64,000 nucleotides of DNA, taken from contig NZ_CP072203.1 in the NCBI RefSeq assembly GCF_017654315.1, positions 744,001-808,000 on the forward strand, given 5' to 3'. A program made the translations under genes and the position numbers. The notes beneath the pieces are model-generated. The model was given only the letters and a program-made list of their open reading frames with translations, was not told the origin of the DNA and did not search any database. The DNA is from Gordonia polyisoprenivorans. GTDB taxonomy: Bacteria; Actinomycetota; Actinomycetes; Mycobacteriales; Mycobacteriaceae. This document shows, piece by piece, positions 1 to 8,337 of the stretch. How positions within the stretch are numbered: the first letter of the stretch is position 1; each line of letters starts with the position of its first letter.

Positions 1-692
1 GGGGTGGTGCCGTCCGCATGGTCACCATCGCCCCCGAACTCGACGGGGGACTCGATGCCATTCGGTGCATTGCCGACGCGGGAGTCGTTGCCGCGGTGGG
101 ACATACCGAGGCAACCTACGAGCAGACCCGCGCCGCGATCGACGCCGGCGCGCGCGTGGGCACCCACCTGTTCAATGCCATGCGGCCGCTACGACATCGC
201 GAACCCGGACCGGTACTCGCCCTCCTGGGCGACGACCGCGTCACCGTCGAGCTCGTCGGTGACGGAGTGCATGTACATCGTGACCTCGCGTCCTACGTCG
301 AACGGGTCGCCGGTCCGCGGCGGATCGCGCTGGTCACCGACGCCATGTCGGCGGCGGGAATGTCGGACGGCTCTTATCGTCTCGGAGTGCTCGACGTTGA
401 CGTGACCGACGGTGTGGCCCGCGTCAGGGAGACCGGCGCGATCGCCGGCAGCACCGCCACCATGGACCTGCTGTTCCGCCGCGCCGCGCACGGGCTGTCC
501 GACGGTGGCCCCATCACCCGCGAGGCAGTGATCGCCGCCGTCGAGATGTGTTCGCGCACACCGGCCCGCGCGATCGGGCTCGACGACGTCGGGGATCTAC
601 TCCCCGGATACGCCGCCGATCACCTGGTGATCGACGCCGATGCCCGGCTGGTGGAGGTCGTCGTCGGAGGGTGCCCCGGGTCGGTGGTTTAG
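1..692 (+). CDS. nagA: N-acetylglucosamine-6-phosphate deacetylase, 3' part
   Basis: The reading frame is already open at the window edge (first full codon at base 3), so the N-terminal part lies outside. About 229 residues are visible. NagA removes the acetyl group from GlcNAc-6-phosphate in amino-sugar recycling. The visible part contains the amidohydrolase metal and substrate motifs GHTEATYEQT, THLFNAM and LVTDAMSAAG in the expected order, and the usual C-terminal strand region ending near PGYAADHLVIDADARL. The gene ends before a repeat-filled convergent intergenic region. The family assignment is firm; the upstream context is not visible. Confidence 0.9.
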   Translation, partial: GGAVRMVTIAPELDGGLDAIRCIADAGVVAAVGHTEATYEQTRAAIDAGARVGTHLFNAMRPLRHREPGPVLALLGDDRVTVELVGDGVHVHRDLASYVERVAGPRRIALVTDAMSAAGMSDGSYRLGVLDVDVTDGVARVRETGAIAGSTATMDLLFRRAAHGLSDGGPITREAVIAAVEMCSRTPARAIGLDDVGDLLPGYAADHLVIDADARLVEVVVGGCPGSVV

Positions 693-1016
693 ACCGGTGA
701 CACGGCGTCCCCAGATCCCAGATCGGTGGTTCAGCCCGGAGGCGCGGCTTCCCCTGATCGGTGGTTCAGCCCGGTGAAGGGGCGTCCCCTGATCGGTGCG
801 GGTGGTCTCGAGGCCCGGCGCCTGGGGCGCCGTGCACCTCGACCATCGGGGGGAGGCGACCGCGTCGTGGTTGCCCCAGATCGGGGGGGGCAGACCGGTG
901 ATGGGGGGTTCCCGGGTCGGTGGTCGAGGTGTGAGGAGCGTTGGCGACGGGCCTCGAGACCGGCTGCGGTGGTGCTGGTTTCGGTGCGGGTGGTCTCAAG
1001 GCCCGGCGCACGGGGG
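693..1016. repeat. Cluster of ~44-bp alternating intergenic repeats (cluster 1)
   Basis: This gap between convergent nagA and the DUF6777-type gene has no credible gene. It holds degenerate copies of one repeat in alternating orientation: a reverse copy near 806-850 (starts GGTCTCGAGGCCCGGCGCC, ends CACCTCGACCA), a forward copy near 919-963 (starts GGTGGTCGAGGTGTGAGG, ends CCTCGAGACC), and a partial reverse copy from about 988 that runs up to the neighbouring stop codon. A shorter unit built on GATCGGTGGTTCAGCCC recurs at about 721-775. The same family forms clusters near 8.1, 22.2 and 37.9 kb. Confidence 0.8.
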
Positions 1017-2648
1017 TCAGCCCGCCGGAGTTGTCGTCGGTGTCTCGGTGGCTTCTTCCGATGTTTCCGTGGTGGTTTCCTCGGTCGTCGTCGGAACCTC
1101 TGTGGTCTCCGTCGTCGTCGGGGTCTCCACCGTGGTCGTTTCGGTGGTGGTCGCGATCAACGTCTGCCACGTGGCCGAGGTGATCGGCACCGAGCTACTG
1201 CCCAAGGACAATCGCCAGATTCCGGTCGAGTCGGTGGCCGAGGTGACCGACGATTGCGACAGCGAACTCTGGTACACCGTCCGCGACAACCCGTCGCTAC
1301 AGGTGAGCGAGACCGAGCCGGTGGTCTCCTGCGATGGCGCCTGGCACGTCACCGACTGATTGTTCTCGGTGAAGCTGAAGCTGCCGATGGAATCACCGCT
1401 ACCGCTGAAGACGGTGGGCGAGGGTGCCGCCGCCGACGAGCTGCTCGCGCTCGAACTGGTGTCGGACGACGTCGTGGTGCTGCTCGACGCCGAGGTCTCC
1501 TCGCTCGATGTCGGGTCTGCGGTCGAGGTGTCGGTTCCCGATTCGGTGCCCGACGCGGCTTCGGTGGTCTGGCCCTCGGTCGGCGGTGTGTTGCCATTGG
1601 ATTCGGCCATCTGCGTGACCTCCGGCGCGGCAGCCGTCTCGCCTGCCCGGGCGAGCCCGTTCTGTGTCGCAGCCTCGTCGCTGCGCGCGGCCAGCGGTAC
1701 GTTGAGTGATGCTGGCGTCGGCAGCGCCTCGGTCAGCGGCGGCTGACCCGACAGATCCAGCAACCCGCCGACCGTGCGATCGAAGAGCTGACGGGTATCG
1801 GGATTGAGCAGCGTCAACAGCGCGGCAGCACCGGCGGCCGGCGTATTCGCCTGGGCCGGAGCCTGATTGATCACGGTCGTGGTGTTGTTGACGACGGTGA
1901 CGTTCTGCGTGTTGTAGGCGACGCGGGTGATGTAGTTGACCTGATAACCCTGCCAATGGGTCCCGCGGATCCGGTACCCGCCGATGGGGGCTGAGGCGGC
2001 CGGCCCGAGCGGATTACCGCACTGGCAGCGCACCCGGGGAACGCCGGCGCTGTCGACGAGAACCGAGGTGCCGGCCTGCAGCACATCCTGGAACGGCACC
2101 GCCGAACCGCCGGTGTAGCTGTAGTTGGTCACCCAGGTGTCGGCCGAGAGGATCACCGGCGTCAGGGTGTCGAGGTAGTAGGGTATGGCCTGCGTGCTGA
2201 TCCCGTAGACACTCGCCCACGCCGCCGCCTGGGAGGGGTGTTGCGCGAGGAAGTTCCCCAGACCGGCCGGATCGCAGCTGGTGGACCCACCGACGTAAAG
2301 GCCCGGCGTGGTGCCGCTGACCAGTCGCGTGCCCTGATTCGGCGCGCCGGTCTGCGCGCTCAGGCGCAGACCGTTGTCGAGCGGCTTGTTGGTCAGGTTC
2401 GGCTGCGCCATGAACGGCGCATCACCCGGTGCGTCCGCGGACGTCAGCGACAGGAAGGGGATGTGGAACTCGCCCTTCTTGTTCTTCAGCACGATCACCA
2501 CGACCGAGGCGAACACGAGCGCGAGCACCGCGACGATCGCGGCGAGGATCAACGTGAGATTGCGGCGATTACGCGGTTGCGGTTCGGGCGGCACGGCGCC
2601 GAACGGCATCGACGGATACGTGGGTGGCCCCGGTGGGTAGTACGACAT
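1017..2648 (-). CDS. Membrane-anchored DUF6777-type protein with Ser/Thr-rich tail
   Basis: A 543-residue protein. It has a short proline-rich cytoplasmic N terminus (MSYYPPGPPTYPSMP), one membrane segment at about residues 30-54 (LTLILAAIVAVLALVFASVVV), and an extracellular part. Residues ~75-250 resemble the actinobacterial DUF6777 family, including the stretch GTHWQGYQVNYITRV; this is recalled, not searched. Residues ~340-430 are Ser/Thr/Glu-rich low complexity, a small folded segment with two Cys follows, and the last ~45 residues are almost entirely Thr, Glu and Pro. The layout suits a surface protein spanning the envelope. Function is unknown. Its stop codon touches the end of the adjacent repeat cluster. 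Confidence 0.8.
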   Translation of the reverse strand: MSYYPPGPPTYPSMPFGAVPPEPQPRNRRNLTLILAAIVAVLALVFASVVVIVLKNKKGEFHIPFLSLTSADAPGDAPFMAQPNLTNKPLDNGLRLSAQTGAPNQGTRLVSGTTPGLYVGGSTSCDPAGLGNFLAQHPSQAAAWASVYGISTQAIPYYLDTLTPVILSADTWVTNYSYTGGSAVPFQDVLQAGTSVLVDSAGVPRVRCQCGNPLGPAASAPIGGYRIRGTHWQGYQVNYITRVAYNTQNVTVVNNTTTVINQAPAQANTPAAGAAALLTLLNPDTRQLFDRTVGGLLDLSGQPPLTEALPTPASLNVPLAARSDEAATQNGLARAGETAAAPEVTQMAESNGNTPPTEGQTTEAASGTESGTDTSTADPTSSEETSASSSTTTSSDTSSSASSSSAAAPSPTVFSGSGDSIGSFSFTENNQSVTCQAPSQETTGSVSLTCSDGLSRTVYQSSLSQSSVTSATDSTGIWRLSLGSSSVPITSATWQTLIATTTETTTVETPTTTETTEVPTTTEETTTETSEEATETPTTTPAG

Positions 2649-2759
2649 CTGCTCGGTCTCCTACGTACGCCCGTGCCCGGCGAGGTTCGCCGCACGGATC
2701 GGTGGTGGTGTGTTCCTCGAGCCACAAGTATTGTGAGCGGCTCTGAGCAGGGGCAACCG

Positions 2760-2804
2760 CGTTCGGGTGGATTAGGTCGGCTGATCGAGAAATCCACCCG
2801 AACG
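2760..2804. terminator. Hairpin between the DinB gene and the DUF6777-type gene
   Basis: A perfect 14-bp inverted repeat: CGTTCGGGTGGATT at 2760-2773 and its complement at 2791-2804, with a 17-base loop. It lies about 65 bases downstream of the minus-strand DinB gene and upstream of the next minus-strand gene. It has no T tract, so it would be an atypical intrinsic terminator; a protein-binding site is the alternative. Confidence 0.55.
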
Positions 2805-2868
2805 GACTACACCGACGTAACAGACGTCCGATTCGTCGCGATGAACACGGACCGATACCGTCTCGCCC

Positions 2869-3423
2869 TCAGGCCTGGTCGCCGAAATCGAACAGCGCGG
2901 CCATCGTCGTCCGGCCGTCGAGAGCCTCGCGGATGATGTCGGCGTGACCACTGTGATGGGCGGTCTCGCGCAACATGTGCAGGGCCATCTTGCGTACCGT
3001 CCACCACTCCCGCTCGGGTTGCCACGGCGCGGTCGCCTGGGGGATCAGTTCGTCGAGCGAACCGACCTCGGCGATCACCGCGTCGTAGGCGAGTGCGGCA
3101 TCCCGGTAGGCGGTGAGCCACTCCTCGAGCGTCTCGCCGTCGGTGAGCTCGTATCCGTGCTCGAGGTTCTCCATGTGGATCTCGGAGTTCGGGTCGCGGT
3201 CGAGGATGGTCTGGGTGTGCTCGCGCTGCACCATCGTCAGGTGCTTGAGGAGACCGCCGAGCGTCAACTCGCTCACGGTGCTGCGGCGGCGGGCCTGCTC
3301 GTCGTCGAGATCGCGCAAGGTCACCAGGAACATCGCTCGCTGATCCTCCAACAGGGTCAAGACGTCGGCCTTCTCGCCGGTGACGTCGACGGTGAGGGTG
3401 ACGGAGGTGTAGGTGCCGGCCAT
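2869..3423 (-). CDS. DinB/DUF664-family protein
   Basis: A 184-residue protein of the DinB-like four-helix bundle superfamily. In actinobacteria this superfamily includes metal-binding, mycothiol-dependent transferases and isomerases. The metal-binding His triad is visible as LLKHLTMV (residue ~75), ...EHTQTI, and HMLRETAHHSGHADIIREAL near residues 148-167. Length fits the DUF664 subgroup. The ATG is preceded by a purine-rich stretch. It is monocistronic, with a hairpin downstream. The substrate cannot be read from the sequence. Confidence 0.8.
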   Translation of the reverse strand: MAGTYTSVTLTVDVTGEKADVLTLLEDQRAMFLVTLRDLDDEQARRRSTVSELTLGGLLKHLTMVQREHTQTILDRDPNSEIHMENLEHGYELTDGETLEEWLTAYRDAALAYDAVIAEVGSLDELIPQATAPWQPEREWWTVRKMALHMLRETAHHSGHADIIREALDGRTTMAALFDFGDQA

Positions 3424-3551
3424 GATGGTGCCTTTCGGAGTGGTTCGCGGCCACCACCGAAACTACGAACCAATGCGGACAGGTCCGGTCCGCATTTTCT
3501 CGGGAAGGGAAATCTGTTGCCGGGAAGCCGCGCGACGCGCACCATGCCCTC

Positions 3552-4193
3552 ATGCCCGAGCCCTCCTCGTACTCCGATGAACCCGCCGAACTGTCGACTC
3601 TGCGCCGCAAGCCGACTCGCGGTGGCGACCGCGCGTTGCTCGACGACGTCCTCGACTCGGTCCTCGTCGGAACCCTCTCGACCGTCGTCGATGGGTGGCC
3701 GTGGTCGGTGCCGTTGCTCTTCGCCCGCGACGGCGACGACATCCTCATGCACGGATCGATCGCCGCAGGCGCATTGCGTCATGTGGCCGAGGGTGTGCCG
3801 TCGACGTTCACCGTGTTCGTCCTCGACGCCATCGTGGTGGCCGACAGTCTCTTCGACCATTCCGCGAACTATCGGTCCGCGGTGGTGCGCGGAATCCCCG
3901 AACGCGCCGACGACGACCTGGCCGCATTGGAAGCCTTGTCGGACAAGCTGATCCCGGGCCGCGTCGGCGAGACGCCGCCGATCACCGGCAAGGAGCGTGC
4001 CGCGACGATCGCCCTGCGGATGCCGATCGTCGACGGTCAGTGGATTGCCAAGGCCCGCGGCGGAGGTCCCGGTGTCGACACCGACAACTGGACCGGCGTC
4101 GTGCCCGTCCGCACCGTCTACGACGACCCGATTCCCGCGACGGGCACCGAGATCCCCGAGTCGGTGCGGCGCTTGGCGCGCGGTGGCCGGTGA
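3552..4193 (+). CDS. Pyridoxamine 5'-phosphate oxidase-family flavin-binding protein
   Basis: A 213-residue protein of the split-barrel FMN-binding superfamily, of the type often annotated as pyridoxamine 5'-phosphate oxidase family. Visible features are the N-terminal strands VLVGTLSTVVDGWPWSVPL (residues ~37-55), the HGSIAAGALRH segment, and the F(T)VFVLDAIVVADS strand followed by HSANYRSAVVRGIP. These motifs match the nitroimidazole-resistance (NimA-like) subgroup rather than true PdxH. Its TGA (4191-4193) abuts the stop codon of the convergent synthetase gene with no base between them. Substrate unknown. Confidence 0.8.
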   Translation: MPEPSSYSDEPAELSTLRRKPTRGGDRALLDDVLDSVLVGTLSTVVDGWPWSVPLLFARDGDDILMHGSIAAGALRHVAEGVPSTFTVFVLDAIVVADSLFDHSANYRSAVVRGIPERADDDLAALEALSDKLIPGRVGETPPITGKERAATIALRMPIVDGQWIAKARGGGPGVDTDNWTGVVPVRTVYDDPIPATGTEIPESVRRLARGGR

Positions 4194-5789
4194 CTACGTC
4201 TGCCGCAGGACGAACCGCTGGATCTTGCCGCTCGGTGTCTTGGGCAGCGCGTCGACGAAATGCACGCTGCGCGGATAGGCATGCGCGGCGAAACCCGTCT
4301 TGACCAGCTGCTGCAGCTCGGCCTCCAGGGCGTCGTCGCCGACCACACCGTCGGCGAGCACGACGAAGGCCTCGAGGACCTCACCACGCAGCTCGTCCGG
4401 CCGGCCGACGACGGCGACGTCGATCACCGACGGATGGGTGATCAGCACGCTCTCGACGTCGAATGGTCCGATCCGGTAGCCGGCCATGATGATCACGTCG
4501 TCGTCCCGAGCGCTGAAGAAGTAGTTGCCGTTCTCGTCGACCCGGCCCGTGTCGCCGGTCAGGTACCAGCGCCCGTCCTCGGTGAATCGGGCCGCGGTCT
4601 TCTCCGGATCGTCGAGGTAGCCGGTGAACCACAGTGCCGGACTGGCCGATACGTCGATCGCGACCTGTCCGTCGACGATGCCGGTGGCGAAACCGGGCAT
4701 CGGCTGGCCCATCGATCCGGGGATCAGCGGTCGCCGCACTTCCGGGGCCCAATGGTTGTTGATGAACATGCCGTGCTCGGTCTGGCCGTAGTGGTCACGC
4801 ACCTCGGTGCCCAATGCGTCTGTCGCCCAAGCGATCACATCAGGTGTGAGAGGCTCACCCGCCGACGACGCATGCCGCAGCGAAAAGCCCTCGATCGCAC
4901 CGCTCTTGCTCAGCGCGCGATACACCGTCGGGGCAGCAGCGAAGTTGGTGACGCCCAGCTCGCCGAGAATGCGAGCGGTCAGCTCCGGCGTGAAACCGGC
5001 TTGCAGCAAGATGTTCGGGCGTCCGGTGGCCAGCGGACCGAGGATGCCGTAATACAGGCCGTAGGCCCAGCCCGGGTCGGCGGCATTCCAGAACACGTCG
5101 TCGTCGGTCACGTCGAGACCAAAATGCATGTACGTGACCATCGCCGCCAGTGCGCGCACCGGAACCGGAACCCCCTTGGGCGCCCCCGTGGTTCCGCTGG
5201 TGAACAACAGGATCAGGTGCCCGGCACCGCCGACGGCCACCGAATCCTCCCAGGGCGCACTCGCGGCGAGCAGGGTGTCGAAATCGTAGGTTCCCGAACC
5301 GCTTTCCGCCAGGCTCTCGGCGCCGGCGACCACCGTGGTCAAACCGTCGATTCCGTCGAGTTTGCCGACCTGACTGGCCTCGGTCACCACGACGCCGGCG
5401 TCGCCTCCACGTAGCCGCATCTCGATCGCCGGTGTCGCGAACGCGGTGAACAGCGGGATGTAGACCGCGCCGAGGCGGGCGAGTGCCAGCAACGTGACCA
5501 CCAGCTCGACGCGCTTGCCCATCAACACACCGACCCGTGAACCGCGCTCGACGCCGAGCCCGGCCAGGGCGGTCGCGAACTTCCGCGACTGCGCGGCCAG
5601 GTCGCCGTAGGTGATGCGGGTGGTGACGAGGGCGTCGCCGCTGGTGCCGACCGTCACGAACGCGACGGCATCCGGGTCGTGCCGGTCGACGAGCAGGGTC
5701 GCGGCATTCGCGTCGTCCGCGCCGAACTCGGCCAGCAACGCTGCCACCTCGGCCTCGACGGAGGGATGCGCGGGAGCGGTCTGGGTCAT
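4194..5789 (-). CDS. AMP-dependent acyl-CoA synthetase
   Basis: A 531-residue ANL-superfamily adenylate-forming enzyme that activates a carboxylic acid to its acyl-CoA via acyl-AMP. The P-loop motif LLFTSGTTGAPKGVPVPV lies near residue 193. YGQTEHG and the YLTGDTGRVDENG hinge motif follow, and the C-terminal KTPSGKIQR carries the catalytic lysine. Overall it resembles acetyl/medium-chain (AcsA/AcsM-like) synthetases, but the acyl substrate is not determined. A LuxR-type regulator is transcribed divergently from 5908, which makes it a candidate local regulator. Confidence 0.88.
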   Translation of the reverse strand: MTQTAPAHPSVEAEVAALLAEFGADDANAATLLVDRHDPDAVAFVTVGTSGDALVTTRITYGDLAAQSRKFATALAGLGVERGSRVGVLMGKRVELVVTLLALARLGAVYIPLFTAFATPAIEMRLRGGDAGVVVTEASQVGKLDGIDGLTTVVAGAESLAESGSGTYDFDTLLAASAPWEDSVAVGGAGHLILLFTSGTTGAPKGVPVPVRALAAMVTYMHFGLDVTDDDVFWNAADPGWAYGLYYGILGPLATGRPNILLQAGFTPELTARILGELGVTNFAAAPTVYRALSKSGAIEGFSLRHASSAGEPLTPDVIAWATDALGTEVRDHYGQTEHGMFINNHWAPEVRRPLIPGSMGQPMPGFATGIVDGQVAIDVSASPALWFTGYLDDPEKTAARFTEDGRWYLTGDTGRVDENGNYFFSARDDDVIIMAGYRIGPFDVESVLITHPSVIDVAVVGRPDELRGEVLEAFVVLADGVVGDDALEAELQQLVKTGFAAHAYPRSVHFVDALPKTPSGKIQRFVLRQT

Positions 5790-5907
5790 GGTCTCACCTG
5801 GGCCTCATGAGTAAGCTGAATCACAGTCGCATGGATTGTCTGCCGCGACCGACACTGCGTGCCACCCCCCGAAGAGGGGGAGCACAGGACCGGAGGAGGT
5901 GACCGAG

Positions 5908-6714
5908 ATGCCCGAATCACTCGCGGCGCCGGTCACCGACGCGCTGCGCCGATTGCGCCGGGCCAGCGGTGTCTCACTTGCCTTCGGTGGTGTCGTGCAG
6001 AGCGGGCGCGGCCTGCGCCTGAGTCACTTCGTCGGTCACACCGTCGGTGCGCTCAACGGTGTTGCCGTCGACATCGGGCACGGACTCGGCGGCAAGGTGG
6101 TGGCCACCAACCGGCCGATGGTCGTCGACGACTATCTGAAGACGCCGCGGATCACCCACCGCTACAACGCGGTCATCGCGACGGAGGGCCTGCGGGCGAT
6201 GGCCGCGGCACCCGTGATCGTCGACCGGACACCGGTGGCGGTGATCTACGGCGCCTTGCGCACCGACGATCCGCTCGGCGACCGCGCACTCGACGCCCTC
6301 GCCGTGGAGGCTCGCACCCTCGAACAGCAGATCGTCGCCGCCCGGACATCCGTCGAGACCGCGGCGGCCCAACCCGAGGCCGACGCGCTGCGCGTTCGGT
6401 TGACCGAGGCATATGCACAACTGCGTGACCTCGCGCGCTCGGTCGACGACGCCGAGGTCGCCGCCGCGATCGGCCGCATCACCGACGGCCTACTCGACGC
6501 CACACCCGACCACGAGTCGGCGGCGTTGACCCGCCGCGAGCAGGACGTACTGGCGCTGGCCGCGCTCGGCTATCCCAACGCACGAATCGCCGACTCACTG
6601 GGCATCGGCGTCCAGACCGCCAAGGGCTATGTGAAGGACGCGATGCGAAAGCTCGGTGCCACAAGCCGATTGGAGGCAGTGGTGATCGCGCGGCGCTCCG
6701 GTCTGCTGCCGTGA
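5908..6714 (+). CDS. GAF-like sensor with LuxR-type DNA-binding domain
   Basis: 268 residues from the ATG at 5908, chosen because GGAGGAGGTGACCGAG precedes it; an in-frame ATG 72 bases upstream lacks such a site. Residues ~10-160 form a GAF-like sensory domain (GLRLSHFVGHT, GLGGKVVATNRPMVVDDY). A helical linker spans ~165-215. The last ~65 residues are a LuxR/NarL helix-turn-helix (LTRREQDVLALAALGYPNARIADSLGI). There is no receiver domain, so it is a one-component regulator. It is divergent from the acyl-CoA synthetase gene and overlaps the next gene, a GNAT acetyltransferase. The ligand is unknown. Confidence 0.85.
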   Translation: MPESLAAPVTDALRRLRRASGVSLAFGGVVQSGRGLRLSHFVGHTVGALNGVAVDIGHGLGGKVVATNRPMVVDDYLKTPRITHRYNAVIATEGLRAMAAAPVIVDRTPVAVIYGALRTDDPLGDRALDALAVEARTLEQQIVAARTSVETAAAQPEADALRVRLTEAYAQLRDLARSVDDAEVAAAIGRITDGLLDATPDHESAALTRREQDVLALAALGYPNARIADSLGIGVQTAKGYVKDAMRKLGATSRLEAVVIARRSGLLP

Positions 6715-7193
6715 GTGTCATGACCGTCCCGGGCCGCCTCGTCCGCCTGGCCGGCCCGGCCGATGCGGCGGTCGTCGGTCGGCTGCTGTTCGACTTCAAC
6801 ACCGAGTTCGATAGTCCGACCCCAAGCGCCGACGAGTTCGCCGGCCGCTTCACCCGCCTGCTCGCCCGTGACGACGTGCTCGTCGTGCTGGCCGAGTCCG
6901 ACGGGGAGCCCACCGGATTCGCCTACCTGACGCTCCGCCCGACCCCGTACGGCGACGGGCCGCTCGCGCAGTTGGAGGAGTTGTACGTCGTGCCCGCGCT
7001 CCGGGACGGGGGCATCGGCACCGCCCTGCTCACCCGGGCCGTCGACGAGGTGCTGGACCGCGACGCGATCGAGATGCTCATCAACGTCGACGAGATCGAC
7101 ACCGACACCCGACGCTTCTACGAGCGGCACGGGTTCACCAACATCGAGCCCGGTGAGGACTACCGGATGCTCTGTTACCTGCGGGAACTCTGA
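6711..7193 (+). CDS. GNAT-family N-acetyltransferase
   Basis: A GCN5-related acetyltransferase of about 160 residues, using acetyl-CoA to acetylate an unknown amine. The core is visible as PTGFAYLTLRPTPYGDGPLA, the beta-4/motif A region LEELYVVPALRDGGIGTALL (acetyl-CoA pyrophosphate-binding R-x-x-G-I-G), and the C-terminal TRRFYERHGF. The start is ambiguous: a GTG at 6711 overlaps the upstream stop codon, and an ATG lies at 6720. Tight overlap suggests co-transcription with the LuxR regulator. Confidence 0.85.
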   Translation: MSVMTVPGRLVRLAGPADAAVVGRLLFDFNTEFDSPTPSADEFAGRFTRLLARDDVLVVLAESDGEPTGFAYLTLRPTPYGDGPLAQLEELYVVPALRDGGIGTALLTRAVDEVLDRDAIEMLINVDEIDTDTRRFYERHGFTNIEPGEDYRMLCYLREL

Positions 7194-7259
7194 TGGTCCG
7201 GCCGCGGCCGGCGGTCACCGGCGAAACGACGGCGCTCCGCTCTGGCGCCGTGACCATCG

Positions 7260-8042
7260 ATGGCCGGTAACACCTCGACGCCGGGCGCGTCGGTGGCGGC
7301 GCGCACGCTCGCGTTACTCGGCACATTCGATTCCACTCATCGGGTGCTCTCGCTGTCCGAAATGGCCGTGCACGCTGGTCTTCCGCTGCCGACCGCGCAT
7401 CGTCTCGCGGGCGAGCTCGAACGGTGGGGTGCGCTGGTGCGCCGACCCGACGGCCGGTACGTGATCGGCAGACGCCTGTGGGATCTCGGACTTCTCGCGC
7501 CGATCCAGTCGGGGATTCGGGAGGTCGCCGAACCCTTTCTCCACGACCTCTACGCCGCGACCACGGCGACCGTGCATCTGGCCATCCGGGAGGGTACCGC
7601 CGCGCTGTATCTCGATCGCATCTCCGGAAAGGAGTCGGTGCCGGTCGTCAGCCGGGTCGGCGGGCGGCTCCCGTTGGCCGCCACCGGCGTCGGGAAGGTG
7701 TTACTCGCATACGCCCCCAACGATATTCGCGAGGAGGTGATGGCCTCGCTCACGCGCATCACTGCGCACACCATCGTGAACCCGAAGCTCCTCGACGACC
7801 AGCTGCGCCGCGTTCACGTCGAGGGCTACGCGACAACCGTCGAGGAGATGACGCTCGGCGCCTGCTCGGTGGCCGTCCCGGTGCGCGGTCCGGACGGAGT
7901 GGTCGCCGCCCTCGGCATGGTGGTGCCATCGATCAGCGGCCGACTACCGCGGATCGTCGCCGCGTTACAGGTTGCCGCGCAAGGGATCGGGCGCTCGCTC
8001 GGGGCGCCCTCCCGGGTGGGTGGTTCTCTACACGGTGGTTAA
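7260..8042 (+). CDS. IclR-family transcriptional regulator
   Basis: A 260-residue IclR protein. It has an N-terminal winged helix (ALLGTFDSTHRVLSLSEMAV, residues ~15-75) and a C-terminal effector domain with the typical PVVSRVGGRLPLAATGVGKV segment and the late EEMTLGACSVAVPV motif. IclR members commonly control aromatic-acid catabolism (PobR and PcaR types). pobA lies convergent just downstream and a palindrome suited to a dimeric regulator lies in the pobA promoter, so it is a candidate regulator of pobA. That link is inferred from position only. Confidence 0.87.
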   Translation: MAGNTSTPGASVAARTLALLGTFDSTHRVLSLSEMAVHAGLPLPTAHRLAGELERWGALVRRPDGRYVIGRRLWDLGLLAPIQSGIREVAEPFLHDLYAATTATVHLAIREGTAALYLDRISGKESVPVVSRVGGRLPLAATGVGKVLLAYAPNDIREEVMASLTRITAHTIVNPKLLDDQLRRVHVEGYATTVEEMTLGACSVAVPVRGPDGVVAALGMVVPSISGRLPRIVAALQVAAQGIGRSLGAPSRVGGSLHGG

Positions 8043-8049
8043 CCATCGC

Positions 8050-8335
8050 TGGGTCATCTCCCGTGAGCGGCGGTGCCGTATCACACGGTGGTCGAGGTGT
8101 GGAGGAGCGCTAGCGACGGAGCCTCGAGACCTGTTGTGTTGCTGCTGGTTCCGGAGTTGCGAAATTCCAGCGTCGGCTTGCGGTGGTCTCGAGACGCTCC
8201 GGCTCGCTACGCTCGCGCGGGGCTCCTCGACCATCGGGAAGAAAGGGCTGCTCGATCATCGGGGGAAGGGCCATCGGGGAGGGATGGCTTCTCGACCATC
8301 GGGGGGTCATCGGGGGGGGCATCGGACACCCTCCG
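8050..8335. repeat. Cluster of ~44-bp alternating intergenic repeats (cluster 2)
   Basis: This gap sits between the convergent iclR-type gene and pobA. A forward copy at about 8089-8133 (GGTGGTCGAGGTGTGGAGG ... CCTCGAGACC) and a reverse copy at about 8182-8235 (GGTCTCGAGACGCTCC ... CCTCGACCATCGG) face each other. Short fragments of the CTCGACCATCGGG end are repeated at 8246-8310. No credible coding frame was seen. Confidence 0.8.
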
Positions 8336-8337
8336 GA